Shown: positions 60,001 to 61,939 of the stretch, in pieces
Layout: each line of letters begins with the position of its first letter
Numbering within the stretch: the stretch's first letter is position 1
NCBI GenBank assembly: GCA_029204225.1
Contig: CM055101.1
Location: 40,155,961-40,219,960 of the forward strand
Reading direction: 5' to 3'
DNA: 64,000 bases
DNA from: Diphasiastrum complanatum
Taxonomy: Eukaryota > Streptophyta > Lycopodiopsida > Lycopodiales > Lycopodiaceae
Notes under the pieces: generated by a model
The model's database searches: none
What the model saw: only the letters and a program-made list of their open reading frames with translations
Told to the model about the DNA's origin: nothing
Program-made: the position numbers and the translations under genes

Positions 60001-60251
60001 AGATGCTTTCCAAGATTTGAAGTGAGTTGTTCAAAATTTCTTTTGTTACCACCTTCATCTTCTGCAACCACCACCAGGATAAGTTGACTGGTAATCTATA
60101 GTTCCATTATCTATATCTTATGGCTGACTATGGGTGTATTTTATAGGTACTTGAAGGACAAAGGGTGATTCCAAAGAAAGCTCAAGAACTGGGTTTTGAT
60201 TTCAAATATCGATATGTTGCTGACGCTCTTAAGGCAAGTGTGACTTCCTGA
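1..60251 (+). CDS. GC1: GC1/SulA-like SDR39U1 epimerase-family protein, 3' part of a split gene (9 exons)
   Basis: Joined exons are 1-81, 13201-13245, 33416-33494, 43984-44045, 44127-44229, 59357-59417, 59575-59645, 59796-59935 and 60147-60251. They give an uninterrupted 248-residue frame ending in TGA, and every junction keeps phase. Visible family marks, in order: VINLAG near residue 12, [12 protein letters not shown] (about 58-69), FAGGPLGSG (about 132-140), FSWIH-DDLV (145-154), [11 protein letters not shown] (168-178) and a C-terminal DUF1731-type segment with GRPSWLPVP and PKKAQELGF. This is the YfcH/SDR39U1 family. From knowledge, the plant homologue is GC1/SulA, a plastid protein attached to the inner envelope that promotes chloroplast division. 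The canonical SDR YxxxK is not visible: the Tyr in NDYLSEV is followed four residues later by Val. The N-terminal Rossmann start and the transit peptide lie upstream of the window. Only 1.2% of the span is coding. Family assignment is firm; the precise role is inherited from Arabidopsis. Confidence 0.93.
82..1062. other. Start of intron 1; possible eroded copia 3' end
   Basis: Follows the exon A donor. No intact gene is seen. Around 600-720 the + strand reads a string ending in a TK/RPLH-like tail followed by a purine-rich GGGGAG and then TGTTGGATAC at about 718, which resembles the 3' end of a Ty1/copia RNaseH region, PPT and LTR start. Stops interrupt it and no second LTR was found, so this is only a suggestion. 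The 71-codon open frame at 208-423 has no recognised motif. Confidence 0.25.
1063..3450 (-). pseudogene. Ty3/gypsy RT-RNaseH-integrase relic, interrupted by a MITE
   Basis: On the minus strand, RT traces lie at about 3450-2640 and an RNaseH tail at about 2640-2220 ([11 protein letters not shown] just before the linker). The integrase zinc region follows at about 2000-1892 (YHDMPCTGH, then [11 protein letters not shown]). The integrase continues at about 1276-1063 with [41 protein letters not shown]. The zinc-finger codons are split by the 604 bp insertion at 1280-1883. Many stops and frameshifts are present, and the gag, protease and both LTRs are missing. It is closest in sequence to the element at 18360-21180. 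Confidence 0.75.
1280..1883. mobile_element. 604 bp hAT-type MITE inside gypsy integrase
   Basis: It is bounded by perfect 8 bp duplications CATAGGAT at 1272-1279 and 1884-1891. The terminal inverted repeats are CATTGTTGCCAGGGAAC at the left and, read inward from the right, CATAGTTACCAAGGAAC, with four mismatches in 17. An 8 bp duplication is the signature of hAT transposition. The interior has repeated GGGAAC/GTTCCC words in both orientations, as expected of subterminal transposase-binding repeats, and no coding frame. Removing the element plus one duplication rejoins the host integrase as [11 protein letters not shown], which confirms the boundaries. Confidence 0.88.
3454..3942 (-). repeat. 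Candidate 3' LTR or 3' flank of the following minus-strand gypsy element
   Basis: Read on the minus strand it begins TGTTGTGACGAC and ends CTTTCTAGCA, so it has TG...CA ends. It contains a TATATAGAGG segment that could be a promoter or U3/R boundary. It lies just beyond the integrase stop of the element at 4100-6239. A matching 5' copy was not found, so the call rests on position and ends only. Confidence 0.35.
4100..5345 (-). pseudogene. Gypsy protease fused to integrase C-terminal half (RT and RNaseH deleted)
   Basis: A long minus frame carries the aspartic protease ([13 protein letters not shown], later DIILGADWF) and passes without a stop into the end of an integrase core ([20 protein letters not shown], catalytic Glu retained). 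It then continues through a DMVYLRL...[10 protein letters not shown]-terminal module to FHVSLLRA. The whole RT, RNaseH and front half of integrase are absent, yet the frame continues across the joint near 4740. The deletion is visible; whether the element was ever mobilised in this form is unknown. It continues the gag at 5346-6239 through a frame change. Confidence 0.8.
5346..6239 (-). CDS. Gypsy gag polyprotein, open frame of 297 codons
   Basis: It starts at ATG 6239 ([20 protein letters not shown]). A short coiled segment ([13 protein letters not shown]) leads to a proline-rich linker and then the retrotransposon gag fold: [32 protein letters not shown] and [14 protein letters not shown]. 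No CCHC knuckle is visible before the frame ends. The leader just upstream (about 6240-6300) shares GGTGACGAC and GTCCTCTCC words with the leaders of the elements at 27480-30410 and 36378-39635, so these three appear to be one family. Confidence 0.8.
   Translation of the reverse strand: MVTSSSEDPPQSSLDDRFTHIDVHMDHLESRIDRVLSSLETILPRGDITPPDILHRPGKAPLFPILSTPAPAPSPSSGGDFGSTLGLPSYSASPYGSSVPPPGFPSAPPGFPSTFSGNPEPHIARDFRDRIQLTTYSGSSDGNILKNWFSKLETYFLMYPKTDTQKVQLAALRLDGRAQTWWRVYRFEPTREGLHIWPTFRHDLRMATIDPQWLVRQRDLFRSLRHTSDLTAYIDQFTELSYLFTDLHPTELISRFTSSRFSLSHSTASPTLASSTTVPPGPPTAVFDHEALAPDDS
6240..6600 (-). other. Leader of the gypsy element above, running into the hAT 3' side
   Basis: Pyrimidine-rich on the minus strand, with the family leader words just upstream of gag. 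No primer-binding site or LTR boundary could be placed. The border with the hAT element was not located; somewhere near 6600 is a guess. Confidence 0.35.
6600..10254 (-). mobile_element. Degenerate hAT DNA transposon
   Basis: The element end at 10254 reads, inward on the minus strand, CATAGAACCCACGG, similar to the CATAGTTACC end of the MITE at 1280-1883. Two strong subterminal hairpins lie next to it: 15 bp arms around a 5-base loop at 10171-10205, and 14 bp arms around a 3-base loop at 10221-10251. The candidate duplication outside is ACTACAAG (10255-10262), but the other element end was not found and may have been lost to later insertions. The body encodes a hAT transposase. It is inserted in the protease of a minus-strand gypsy relic that resumes at about 10263. 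Confidence 0.7.
6607..9884 (-). pseudogene. hAT-superfamily transposase (DUF659 core plus dimerisation domain), broken
   Basis: The N-terminal part (9884-9291) is a Pro/Gln-rich and acidic linker with no visible BED finger. The core (about 9350-8476) has [10 protein letters not shown], then [40 protein letters not shown] and RKRALALFR-type residues, typical of plant hAT/DUF659 transposases. The C-terminal hAT dimerisation region follows: [20 protein letters not shown] (about 7980-7880), then [20 protein letters not shown] (about 7780-7720). Frameshifts occur near 9200 and 9055, and non-coding gaps at about 8224-8475 and 7790-7833 may be introns. After ERNWS the frame runs some 350 residues further, with a D/E-rich tract near 7400-7430, far longer than usual. 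Confidence 0.8.
10263..11390 (-). pseudogene. Gypsy gag-protease relic that hosts the hAT insertion
   Basis: Minus-strand pieces are a gag middle part (about 11350-10800, with [13 protein letters not shown] near 10970), a decayed CCHC knuckle ([16 protein letters not shown] near 10620), and a protease start ([15 protein letters not shown] near 10420-10370). The active-site Asp-Thr-Gly has become Asp-Met-Gly. The remainder of the protease is cut by the hAT end at 10254. Several stops are present. Its protease resembles the one at 30850-31233. Confidence 0.6.
11391..13200. other. AT-rich remainder of intron 1 with a long poly-G tract
   Basis: No gene or clear element was recognised. A G-rich run at 12347-12371 (15 G, T, 4 G, T, 4 G) is the standout. 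The last roughly 700 bases before the micro-exon look like ordinary intron, ending in a TTATGTTCAG acceptor. Confidence 0.5.
13201..13245 (+). CDS. GC1: GC1 exon B, 45 bp micro-exon
   Basis: Fifteen codons read [15 protein letters not shown], flanked by a TTATGTTCAG acceptor and a GTAAAC donor, phase 0 on both sides. It supplies the helix that lies between the NLAG-RW strand and the VV-AIN helix in this family (plant homologues have IKKEIK-SRI-VTSK here). Without it the protein would lack this conserved stretch. It is isolated by 13.1 kb upstream and 20.2 kb downstream. Confidence 0.9.
13246..14099. other. Start of intron 2, no gene recognised
   Basis: Ordinary AT-rich intron sequence after the GTAAAC donor. 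A pyrimidine-rich open frame at 13869-14216 on the + strand has no recognisable motif and lies opposite the tail of the gypsy integrase relic that follows. Confidence 0.5.
14100..14800 (-). pseudogene. Gypsy integrase core relic
   Basis: The minus strand reads [17 protein letters not shown], then [16 protein letters not shown] and VFAKLGT, the D and D portions of a DD35E core. Near 14200-14150 comes VAYKLQL, a C-terminal integrase motif. The Glu segment is obscured by stops. No gag, RT or LTR could be joined to it. Confidence 0.65.
14801..15334. other. No gene seen between two gypsy relics
   Basis: Contains a short minus open frame (14868-15098) without motifs. It includes text about 15060-15200 with repeated GACAC/GTCA words that may be LTR debris. 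Nothing can be assigned. Confidence 0.4.
15335..18330 (-). pseudogene. Gypsy (chromodomain-type) RT-RNaseH-integrase relic
   Basis: On the minus strand, RT starts near 18322 ([39 protein letters not shown]). RNaseH lies at 17832-17515 ([25 protein letters not shown]). The integrase zinc region is at 17046-16900 ([21 protein letters not shown]), and part of the core at about 16180-15860 carries [21 protein letters not shown]-terminal module ends in a chromodomain-like [10 protein letters not shown]...YPDFVIEQ. A 0.5 kb unrelated stretch (about 16190-16710) interrupts the integrase. The element is truncated at its 5' side by the + strand element starting near 18350. Confidence 0.75.
16190..16710. 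repeat. Insertion within gypsy integrase, possible solo LTR
   Basis: Separates the zinc/early-core half from the late-core half of the integrase at 15335-18330. It contains a CATATATAAAG segment near 16250 that could be a promoter. Exact ends and a target duplication could not be defined, and some integrase codons are also missing, so this may be insertion plus deletion. Confidence 0.35.
18350..18911 (+). repeat. 5' LTR end and leader of a + strand gypsy element
   Basis: Contains a CTATCTATATAGAGG TATA-like segment at about 18544. A block at about 18570-18625 (CTTGCTATTCATTC through GGAGAATGAAGAGCTC) recurs at 21098-21152, so it is terminal repeat sequence. The leader runs on into the gag. 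A standard primer-binding site is not clear; CTGGTGGTCAGGCA near 18612 sits where it would be expected. Confidence 0.5.
18912..19814 (+). pseudogene. Gypsy gag fused in frame to the C-terminal part of RT
   Basis: The first two-thirds is gag: [56 protein letters not shown] and a lysine-rich tail. At about residue 215 it switches, still in frame, to the RT region after the catalytic motif: [20 protein letters not shown] (the YLDD is present), then [17 protein letters not shown] and KLKYMGHVI. Protease and the first half of RT are gone, so the peptide cannot be a working polymerase. A stop (TAG, 19812-19814) precedes the RNaseH part. Confidence 0.8.
19827..20699 (+). pseudogene. Gypsy RNaseH domain with linker to integrase
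   Basis: In order: [19 protein letters not shown]-like [66 protein letters not shown]; and [17 protein letters not shown]. These are the thumb/RNaseH signatures of Ty3 elements. The frame shifts near 20630 into the integrase reading frame. It continues the fused gag-RT upstream after one stop and belongs to the same element. Confidence 0.85.
20627..21124 (+). pseudogene. Gypsy integrase N-terminal half, cut off at the LTR
   Basis: Zinc region [18 protein letters not shown], then [20 protein letters not shown]. The core begins at [16 protein letters not shown] and reaches [14 protein letters not shown]. At 21098 it jumps straight into LTR-like sequence, so the catalytic Glu and the C terminus are lost. 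The word at the joint (CTTGCTATTC) also exists in the 5' LTR block, fitting deletion by short-homology recombination. Confidence 0.85.
21098..21310 (+). repeat. 3' copy of the LTR end block and leader-like sequence
   Basis: Repeats the 18570-18650 block with few changes (GGAGAATGAAGAGCTC; GTCAGGACGATTA). It runs on into a G-rich stretch ending near 21300, resembling a leader rather than flanking DNA. Confidence 0.5.
21340..21890 (-). pseudogene. Gypsy fragments: gag N terminus and RT start
   Basis: The minus strand at about 21880-21580 has a coiled segment ([17 protein letters not shown]) and [14 protein letters not shown], like the gag N terminus of chromodomain gypsies. At about 21480-21370 it has [20 protein letters not shown], the start of RT fingers. 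The two are adjacent without gag body or protease, so a large deletion joined them. Confidence 0.55.
22050..22240 (-). pseudogene. Gypsy integrase zinc-finger fragment, left arm of an inverted pair
   Basis: The minus strand reads [20 protein letters not shown], then [21 protein letters not shown] second, diverged copy reads the opposite way starting at about 22243 and resuming after the retroelement at 26070. The two face each other across about 35 bases. Confidence 0.7.
22269..22626 (+). repeat. 5' LTR of the chromodomain gypsy element
   Basis: About 358 bp, beginning TATTACGAGC (the first TG mutated to TA) and ending GGATCTATTACA, immediately before the PBS. It is preceded by ACGAC at 22264-22268, which recurs after the 3' LTR. 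It differs from the 3' LTR at about 12 positions, 11 of them transitions, roughly 3.4%. Confidence 0.95.
22628..22640 (+). promoter_or_regulatory. Primer-binding site (initiator tRNA-Met type)
   Basis: TGGTATCAGAGCC one base after the LTR terminus, complementary to the 3' end of plant initiator methionine tRNA. This is the usual first-strand primer site of gypsy and copia elements. Confidence 0.9.
22641..23438 (+). other. Untranslated leader of the gypsy element
   Basis: About 800 bases of leader between PBS and gag ATG. Imperfectly repeated phrases occur (AGATTGCT, CCAGCGCTG, CAGCGAGG), giving a periodic look near 22730-23110. No long open frame was recognised. A packaging or structural role is possible but not shown. 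Confidence 0.6.
23439..25700 (+). pseudogene. Gag-integrase-chromodomain fusion with three in-phase stops
   Basis: Begins ATG 23439 ([15 protein letters not shown]). A coiled acidic N terminus precedes the gag body ([33 protein letters not shown]) and a basic tail [12 protein letters not shown]. At about 24400 it passes in frame into integrase: [49 protein letters not shown]. The catalytic Glu position reads GQTKRVNQ, with Lys instead of Glu. The C terminus has a chromodomain ([20 protein letters not shown]). Stops lie at 23916, about 23976 and 24468, all in the same phase, so otherwise the frame is preserved. Confidence 0.9.
25712..26069 (+). repeat. 3' LTR of the chromodomain gypsy element
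   Basis: Starts TGTTACGAGC right after the GGGGGAGGGAG tract and ends TCTATTACA. It is followed by ACGAC, the target duplication. It carries GACACGTGGCC, a G-box-like CACGTG core, in U3 at about 25933, which may influence transcription. Confidence 0.95.
26070..26190 (+). pseudogene. Gypsy integrase zinc-finger fragment, right arm of an inverted pair
   Basis: Continues from 22243-22263 across the inserted retroelement: [17 protein letters not shown], stop, [11 protein letters not shown]. It matches the minus-strand copy at 22050-22240 apart from scattered changes. Confidence 0.7.
26191..26480. other. No gene seen
   Basis: AT-rich sequence between the inverted integrase fragment and the next minus-strand relic. 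It contains TCTGATACCAATTGGC near 26183, vaguely PBS-like in reverse, without any other LTR evidence. Confidence 0.4.
26481..27510 (-). pseudogene. Gypsy relic: integrase C terminus and RNaseH
   Basis: The minus frame 26816-26481 reads [20 protein letters not shown], then [20 protein letters not shown] and [17 protein letters not shown], the post-core integrase module. From about 27510 to 27000, degenerate RNaseH text is visible ([31 protein letters not shown]). The integrase zinc region and most of the core between them are missing. It is similar in sequence to the element at 15335-18330. Confidence 0.65.
27480..30410 (-). mobile_element. Gypsy element with LTR remnants, gag only, same family as 36378-39635
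   Basis: LTR-type blocks at about 27510-27720 and 30196-30410 share GGAGATCTCTCCTACTATTG (read on minus) with those at 36530-36730 and 39470-39635. A worn primer site (TTGATATCAAATTAC on minus) follows the right-hand LTR near 30190. The interior is a pyrimidine-rich leader (about 29390-28750), family leader words (CCCTCAAGGTTTGTG near 28790), and gag debris. It is interrupted by another gypsy fragment at 29405-30055. No intact frame remains. Confidence 0.6.
29405..30055 (+). pseudogene. Gypsy protease-to-RT fragment inserted in opposite orientation
   Basis: The + strand starts at a degenerate protease site ([10 protein letters not shown]) and continues through the inter-domain linker ([15 protein letters not shown]) to the first RT motif ([19 protein letters not shown]). 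The start and end are abrupt. It is closely related to the protease at 30850-31233, suggesting two copies of one element. Confidence 0.65.
30410..31616 (+). pseudogene. Gypsy gag end, protease and RNaseH piece
   Basis: A gag C-terminal, basic segment (about 30500-30660) is followed by a good protease frame at 30850-31233: [20 protein letters not shown] and later [13 protein letters not shown]. After a gap it reads [19 protein letters not shown] and [10 protein letters not shown]...FDALKQVV, ending [13 protein letters not shown] (about 31380-31610), the RT thumb/RNaseH start. RT proper is deleted. It is cut at 31617 by the reversed LTR of another family. Confidence 0.75.
31617..31973 (-). repeat. 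Third LTR copy of the 22269-26069 family, reversed
   Basis: 357 bp, the reverse complement of the LTRs at 22269 and 25712 with scattered changes. It begins TGTAATAGATCC and ends CGAGCTCGTAACA. The flank ATAGG (31612-31616) would be the target duplication, but the other side is not seen. Confidence 0.93.
31974..32150 (-). pseudogene. 3' end of a second copy of the chromodomain gypsy, truncated
   Basis: The purine tract and last codons of the integrase/chromodomain region, matching the 3' coding end at about 25530-25711 in reverse. The similarity ends near 32150, so only the 3' terminal part of this copy survives, most likely from truncation after insertion. Confidence 0.85.
32151..33415. other. 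End of intron 2, no gene recognised
   Basis: AT-rich. Short open frames lack motifs. It leads into the TTGATAG acceptor of exon C. This may be original intron sequence. Confidence 0.5.
33416..33494 (+). CDS. GC1: GC1 exon C
   Basis: The exon reads [19 protein letters not shown] and then ATAVGYY plus one base of a Gly codon. The acceptor is TTGATAG, and the donor is GTAAGT immediately after TATTATG. The SA-AVGYYG motif is diagnostic for the SDR39U1/YfcH family. It ends in phase 1. Confidence 0.93.
33495..34259. other. Start of intron 3, no gene recognised
   Basis: AT-rich intron after the GTAAGT donor. No element ends or motifs were identified. Confidence 0.5.
34260..35362 (-). pseudogene. 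LTR-retroelement gag relic with primer site
   Basis: The minus strand has degenerate gag text ([18 protein letters not shown] at about 34830) and a strongly basic tail ([20 protein letters not shown] near 34300). The sequence AAAGGTATCAAAGC on minus at about 35350 is a mutated tRNA-Met primer site, placing a 5' LTR above 35362. Frameshifts are frequent. The superfamily is not settled. Confidence 0.45.
35363..36377. other. Probable LTR debris and unassigned sequence
   Basis: The first part should hold the 5' LTR of the relic to the left, but the far boundary was not located. The 71-codon frame at 35885-36100 has no motif. Confidence 0.35.
36378..39635 (+). mobile_element. Gypsy element with both LTRs, gag and protease traces only
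   Basis: The 5' LTR 36378-36793 begins TGTTATGGACATG and is followed by a primer site TGGTATCAAAGCCC (36794-36807). The 3' LTR, about 39290-39635, shares ATTAGCATGTTATTTGATATTG and GGAGATCT-type blocks, and its end is replaced at 39636 by the next element. The interior has the family leader words near 37460-37560, gag debris (about 37580-38400, with a decayed knuckle near 38330), and a protease trace [16 protein letters not shown] at about 38660, matching the protease of 4100-5345. RT to integrase are absent. Confidence 0.7.
39636..40047 (+). repeat. 5' LTR (front truncated) of a non-coding LTR element
   Basis: Matches 42802-43238 over most of its length (GCATGGCTTGTGAC; GGGGCACATGCACAGACCAC; TCTTGTTGGTTGGGTGG) and ends GTTGTCACA. 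The first roughly 50 bases present in the 3' copy are missing, replaced by the tail of the upstream element's LTR. Confidence 0.85.
42753..43238 (+). repeat. 3' LTR of the LARD-like element
   Basis: 486 bp beginning TGTTACGTCCTTACCC and ending GGTGGCTGTCGCA. The opening is near-identical to TGTTACGTCCC at 56949, a related LTR. Confidence 0.85.
43239..43983. other. End of intron 3
   Basis: No element or gene recognised; probably original intron sequence leading to the TGTACAG acceptor of exon D. Confidence 0.5.
43984..44045 (+). CDS. GC1: GC1 exon D
   Basis: It completes the split Gly and reads [21 protein letters not shown], starting after the acceptor TGTACAG and ending before the donor GTGAGG. 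The FDE-SPSG-D(Y/F)L pattern is family-typical. The Tyr here occupies the position where SDR enzymes carry YxxxK, but no Lys follows at +4. Confidence 0.92.
44127..44229 (+). CDS. GC1: GC1 exon E (ends at a GC donor)
   Basis: It reads [18 protein letters not shown], then [16 protein letters not shown] plus one base. The acceptor is TTTCTTAG and the upstream intron is only 81 bp. The end was set at CTAG followed by GCATGT, a GC donor. This choice restores GGALA-KML with exon F in frame, whereas the GT four bases further on (44234-44235) does not. Confidence 0.9.
44230..45860. other. Start of intron 5 after a GC donor, no gene recognised
   Basis: Begins GCATGT. AT-rich with short motif-free open frames. 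Sequence from about 45840 merges into the protease-RT linker of the gypsy relic that follows. Confidence 0.5.
45860..47417 (+). pseudogene. Gypsy RT-RNaseH relic, close to the 18360-21180 family
   Basis: The linker and RT start are clear: [65 protein letters not shown]. Further RT pieces follow with stops, and RNaseH at 46851-47045 reads [37 protein letters not shown]. The integrase linker ([20 protein letters not shown]-like) runs to HEFHDSPN, where it stops abruptly at 47417 before TGTTACATACC. At least six stops and frameshifts are present. Confidence 0.75.
47418..48282. repeat. Possible LTR with internal tandem repeats and an AG microsatellite
   Basis: Begins TGTTACATACC exactly where the gypsy relic breaks off. 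Contains two roughly 96 bp tandem copies (47490-47705) built on CTTGGATAAGG/CCCTTAGGATTAAGGG words, and (AG)15 at 48065-48095. It ends where the copia RT is cut. The LTR identity is inferred from the opening bases and position only. Confidence 0.4.
48283..51398 (-). pseudogene. Ty1/copia polyprotein, gag to RT, 3' truncated
   Basis: Minus strand from ATG 51398 ([20 protein letters not shown]). Gag has [11 protein letters not shown] and [17 protein letters not shown], and a frameshift near 51300. The zinc knuckle [18 protein letters not shown] is near 50560. The protease reads [12 protein letters not shown], where the usual LDSGAS has lost its catalytic Asp to His. GAG-preIntegrase and integrase zinc region ([35 protein letters not shown]) lie near 49990-49800, a partial core ([21 protein letters not shown]) near 49400, and RT ([78 protein letters not shown]). 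RT stops at 48283 before YVDD; RNaseH and the 3' LTR are gone. Confidence 0.88.
51399..52263 (-). other. Leader of the copia element with two tandem duplications
   Basis: About 860 bases between PBS and gag. Two local duplications stand out: an approximately 83 bp period at about 51468-51630 around TGATATCGGTATGAC, and a 102 bp period at about 51890-52092 around CACAACAACTAGGAAG. Confidence 0.7.
52264..52275 (-). promoter_or_regulatory. Copia primer-binding site
   Basis: TGGTATCAGAGC on the minus strand, directly abutting the CA end of the LTR at 52276. Initiator tRNA-Met type. Confidence 0.9.
52276..52539 (-). repeat. 5' LTR of the copia element
   Basis: 264 bp. On the minus strand it starts TGTTAGAAATCAATG and ends TTCTTGACA next to the PBS. 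The 3' partner is missing. Confidence 0.8.
52540..53122. repeat. AT-rich sequence with a local duplication
   Basis: The phrase CCTGTAAATCTGAAAA and its surroundings (about 90 bases ending AAAGTGAAGTTTT-ATA--ACTTCAT) occur at about 52870-52950 and again at about 53035-53125. No gene. Confidence 0.6.
53123..53920 (-). pseudogene. Gypsy gag fragment
   Basis: The minus strand reads an N-terminal coiled part ([20 protein letters not shown] near 53750), then [56 protein letters not shown]. After a frameshift it reads [20 protein letters not shown] and ends in a basic tail [13 protein letters not shown]. No zinc knuckle remains. Confidence 0.75.
53921..54300. other. Junction between gag (minus) and protease-RT (plus) gypsy pieces
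   Basis: Repetitive CAATCCAAGC-type phrases (about 54030-54120), possibly leader sequence. No gene. Confidence 0.45.
54301..55600 (+). pseudogene. Gypsy zinc knuckle, protease and RT fragment
   Basis: Starts [20 protein letters not shown], then LARDCVKKP, a full CCHC knuckle. The protease region follows with a frameshift at its active site, and then the frame 54619-54963 ([20 protein letters not shown]). RT is visible from about 55140: [55 protein letters not shown], and later [20 protein letters not shown] in broken frames. It ends near 55590 just before the YLDD motif. Confidence 0.75.
55601..56934. other. Unassigned internal sequence upstream of a PPT/LTR
   Basis: 1.3 kb with no recognisable motif, ending in a polypurine tract at about 56935-56948. 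It may be the 3' interior of a decayed LTR element. Confidence 0.4.
56949..57480 (+). repeat. Candidate LTR following a polypurine tract
   Basis: GAGGGGGAGAGAA immediately precedes TGTTACGTCCC, the same opening as the LTR at 42753. The end and a partner copy were not found, so the right boundary is approximate. Confidence 0.5.
57481..59356. other. End of intron 5 with subterminal-type palindromes
   Basis: No gene recognised. Perfect short palindromes cluster at 58118-58197 (TTCCAAACC TTTT GGTTTGGAA; GGAACCC AAT GGGTTCC), reminiscent of the hAT ends elsewhere in this window. The last few hundred bases look like ordinary intron. Confidence 0.45.
59357..59417 (+). CDS. GC1: GC1 exon F
   Basis: It follows the acceptor TTGCTGCAG. 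After completing Ala it reads [19 protein letters not shown] plus two bases of Trp, and is followed by a GTGAGC donor. AGGPLGSG is a strongly conserved loop of this family. Confidence 0.93.
59575..59645 (+). CDS. GC1: GC1 exon G
   Basis: It completes Trp and reads [19 protein letters not shown] followed by PAYK plus one base. The acceptor is TTGCTCAG and the donor is GTAAAG. WIH-DDLV is a hallmark of the family. Confidence 0.94.
59796..59935 (+). CDS. GC1: GC1 exon H
   Basis: It begins by completing Gly, then [19 protein letters not shown], and continues to the GRPSWLPVP and LGEGAFV motifs, where the DUF1731 C-terminal domain starts. The acceptor is TTCTGCAG and the donor is GTAAGC. Confidence 0.94.
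60147..60251 (+). CDS. GC1: GC1 exon I, terminal coding exon
   Basis: After the acceptor TTTTATAG it reads [19 protein letters not shown], then [15 protein letters not shown] and TGA at 60249-60251. The GF-F-Y-----AL ending matches the normal C terminus of the family, so this is taken as the true stop even though AAGGCAAGT just before it resembles a GC donor. Confidence 0.93.
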   Translation, partial: VLEGQRVIPKKAQELGFDFKYRYVADALKASVTS

Positions 60252-61261
60252 GAGCTGCTAACTATGATTCTCTCCGTGGTTTCATGCATAATTACTGCCA
60301 CACGCGTCTGCATTGGATTGTAAACTTACAAACCTGTTTGCTACAAGCGTGTTTGCAAACTCCATTCATTTCATGAATCAATATTTGTATCTATAATATA
60401 TATGGAAACTTGAATATTGTGCCATTTGACGTTTCAGACTTTAAACTCTGATGCATTTTTTAGGCTATTTTGTTTGACACTATCCCAAAATTTTCCATCT
60501 TAATACAGGGTAAAAAAATTAGGAAATTCTGCATAAAAACATTTGCACCCTTTTTTATTGTTTGTCAAATGCTTGAACTGCTGTCCACAATGCTTTTTCC
60601 GAAACTTGAATATGATTTCATGGAGACACCTTCCAAGCATGAATGTTCAGTGTGCAAGCAAGTGAGCCTCTTTGGTTCCTCTACTTTCCAGGGCACATAC
60701 AAGACGACTAGACATCTATTGTCGGATAGTTTGTTGATACGAGAACCTTTCACGCCCACCATGCTTCTAGATTAACAATGCAATTTTGCTGTTGCATACA
60801 TATTTTTTGGTAAAGACATCTCTTTACATCCTACAGGCTAATGGCATGTGCAGTCAATTTTTATGACCAAATGTCTTGAATGGACCAACCATATTTAGCA
60901 TACTTTGGGGGTCTAACTCTTAATTAGACCCCAAGTACAAAGGGATATCATGTTAATTCCTAGTTATATGTCCACAACTCTCCCTTACAAACAAAAACAT
61001 TGTCCTTAATGTTTAATAAAACTCCAAAACTTCAAACGTGAAAACAATATGCAACAAAGATCATGAAGATACTGCAAAAATGGGATATGCTGAAGAAGTT
61101 TTTGGAAAAAGGGCTCAATAGGATTTATCGAATAATGTGAGCCGAAAGAGATATCGGAAAGTAAGTGATTGGTTGTCATGGAGGGGAAAATGACATTATA
61201 CGTCACATATGTCATAATAAAGCAAATGGCATGGACCATCAACACAAGTAGTCACATCTTG
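60252..61261. other. 3' flank / probable 3' UTR of GC1 and beyond
   Basis: A 3' UTR is expected to start here, but a polyadenylation signal could not be singled out in the AT-rich sequence. A palindrome around GGGGTCTAA/TTAGACCCC lies at 60908-60932. On the minus strand AAGGGAGAG at about 60980 could be a purine tract before LTR-like sequence; unproven. Confidence 0.4.
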
Positions 61262-61580
61262 TGACTCATCAATAATGTGAATTCAGCTTAACTGCAGTAT
61301 CATTAGCTTCAATCAAATGAGGCAGCATTGGCACTAAGAAGCTGTGTGAAAGGAAAAGCCCAATGAGTTGGGCTTTTCCATAATAATCTATATTCATGTA
61401 TCTCAGCCATCTCTGATGATGTGACTTATCAATAATGTGAATTCAGCTTAACTGCAGTCTCATTAGCTTCAATCAAATGAGGCAGCAGTGGCACTAAGAA
61501 GCTGTGTGAAAGGAAAAGCCAAATGATTTGGGCTTTTCCATCGTAATCTATATTCATGTATCTCAGCCATCTTCGATGAA
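61262..61580. repeat. Tandem duplication, 160 bp period, two copies
   Basis: AATAATGTGAATTCAGC recurs at 61271 and 61431, with near-identical sequence after each. Each copy has a strong hairpin (GGAAAAGCCCAA / TTGGGCTTTTCC; the second copy is slightly degraded). A minus-strand frame of 123 codons covers the second copy (61429-61800); its product is not recognised. Confidence 0.85.
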
Positions 61581-61939
61581 CTATACTGGCAAAAAGAAGT
61601 ACGTCGTGGGGTTGTTTCCAGATAAAGGTATCTTGAACATATAGAAAAGTGGACGTTTTGAAGTCAAAGTGGCTAGCAAGGTTAGATGATGAAAACAAAG
61701 TAAACTTAGGATGAATATAATTCTTCTGTGATTGAGCAGATGCAAGTATAATATCCTTTTCGAGTATAGTAGGATGACAAGGTGCCACATCGTATCTCAA
61801 ACAGTCCTGTAAGCTAACAATGAGCTAACAGTGTAACAAGGAAGTACTTGGAAGTATTTTAGCTCAATAAAAATTGTTGGGCACTATCACAAAATATGGT
61901 GGTGATTCACATTTGAATTAACCGGGGTGCAACCTTGGT

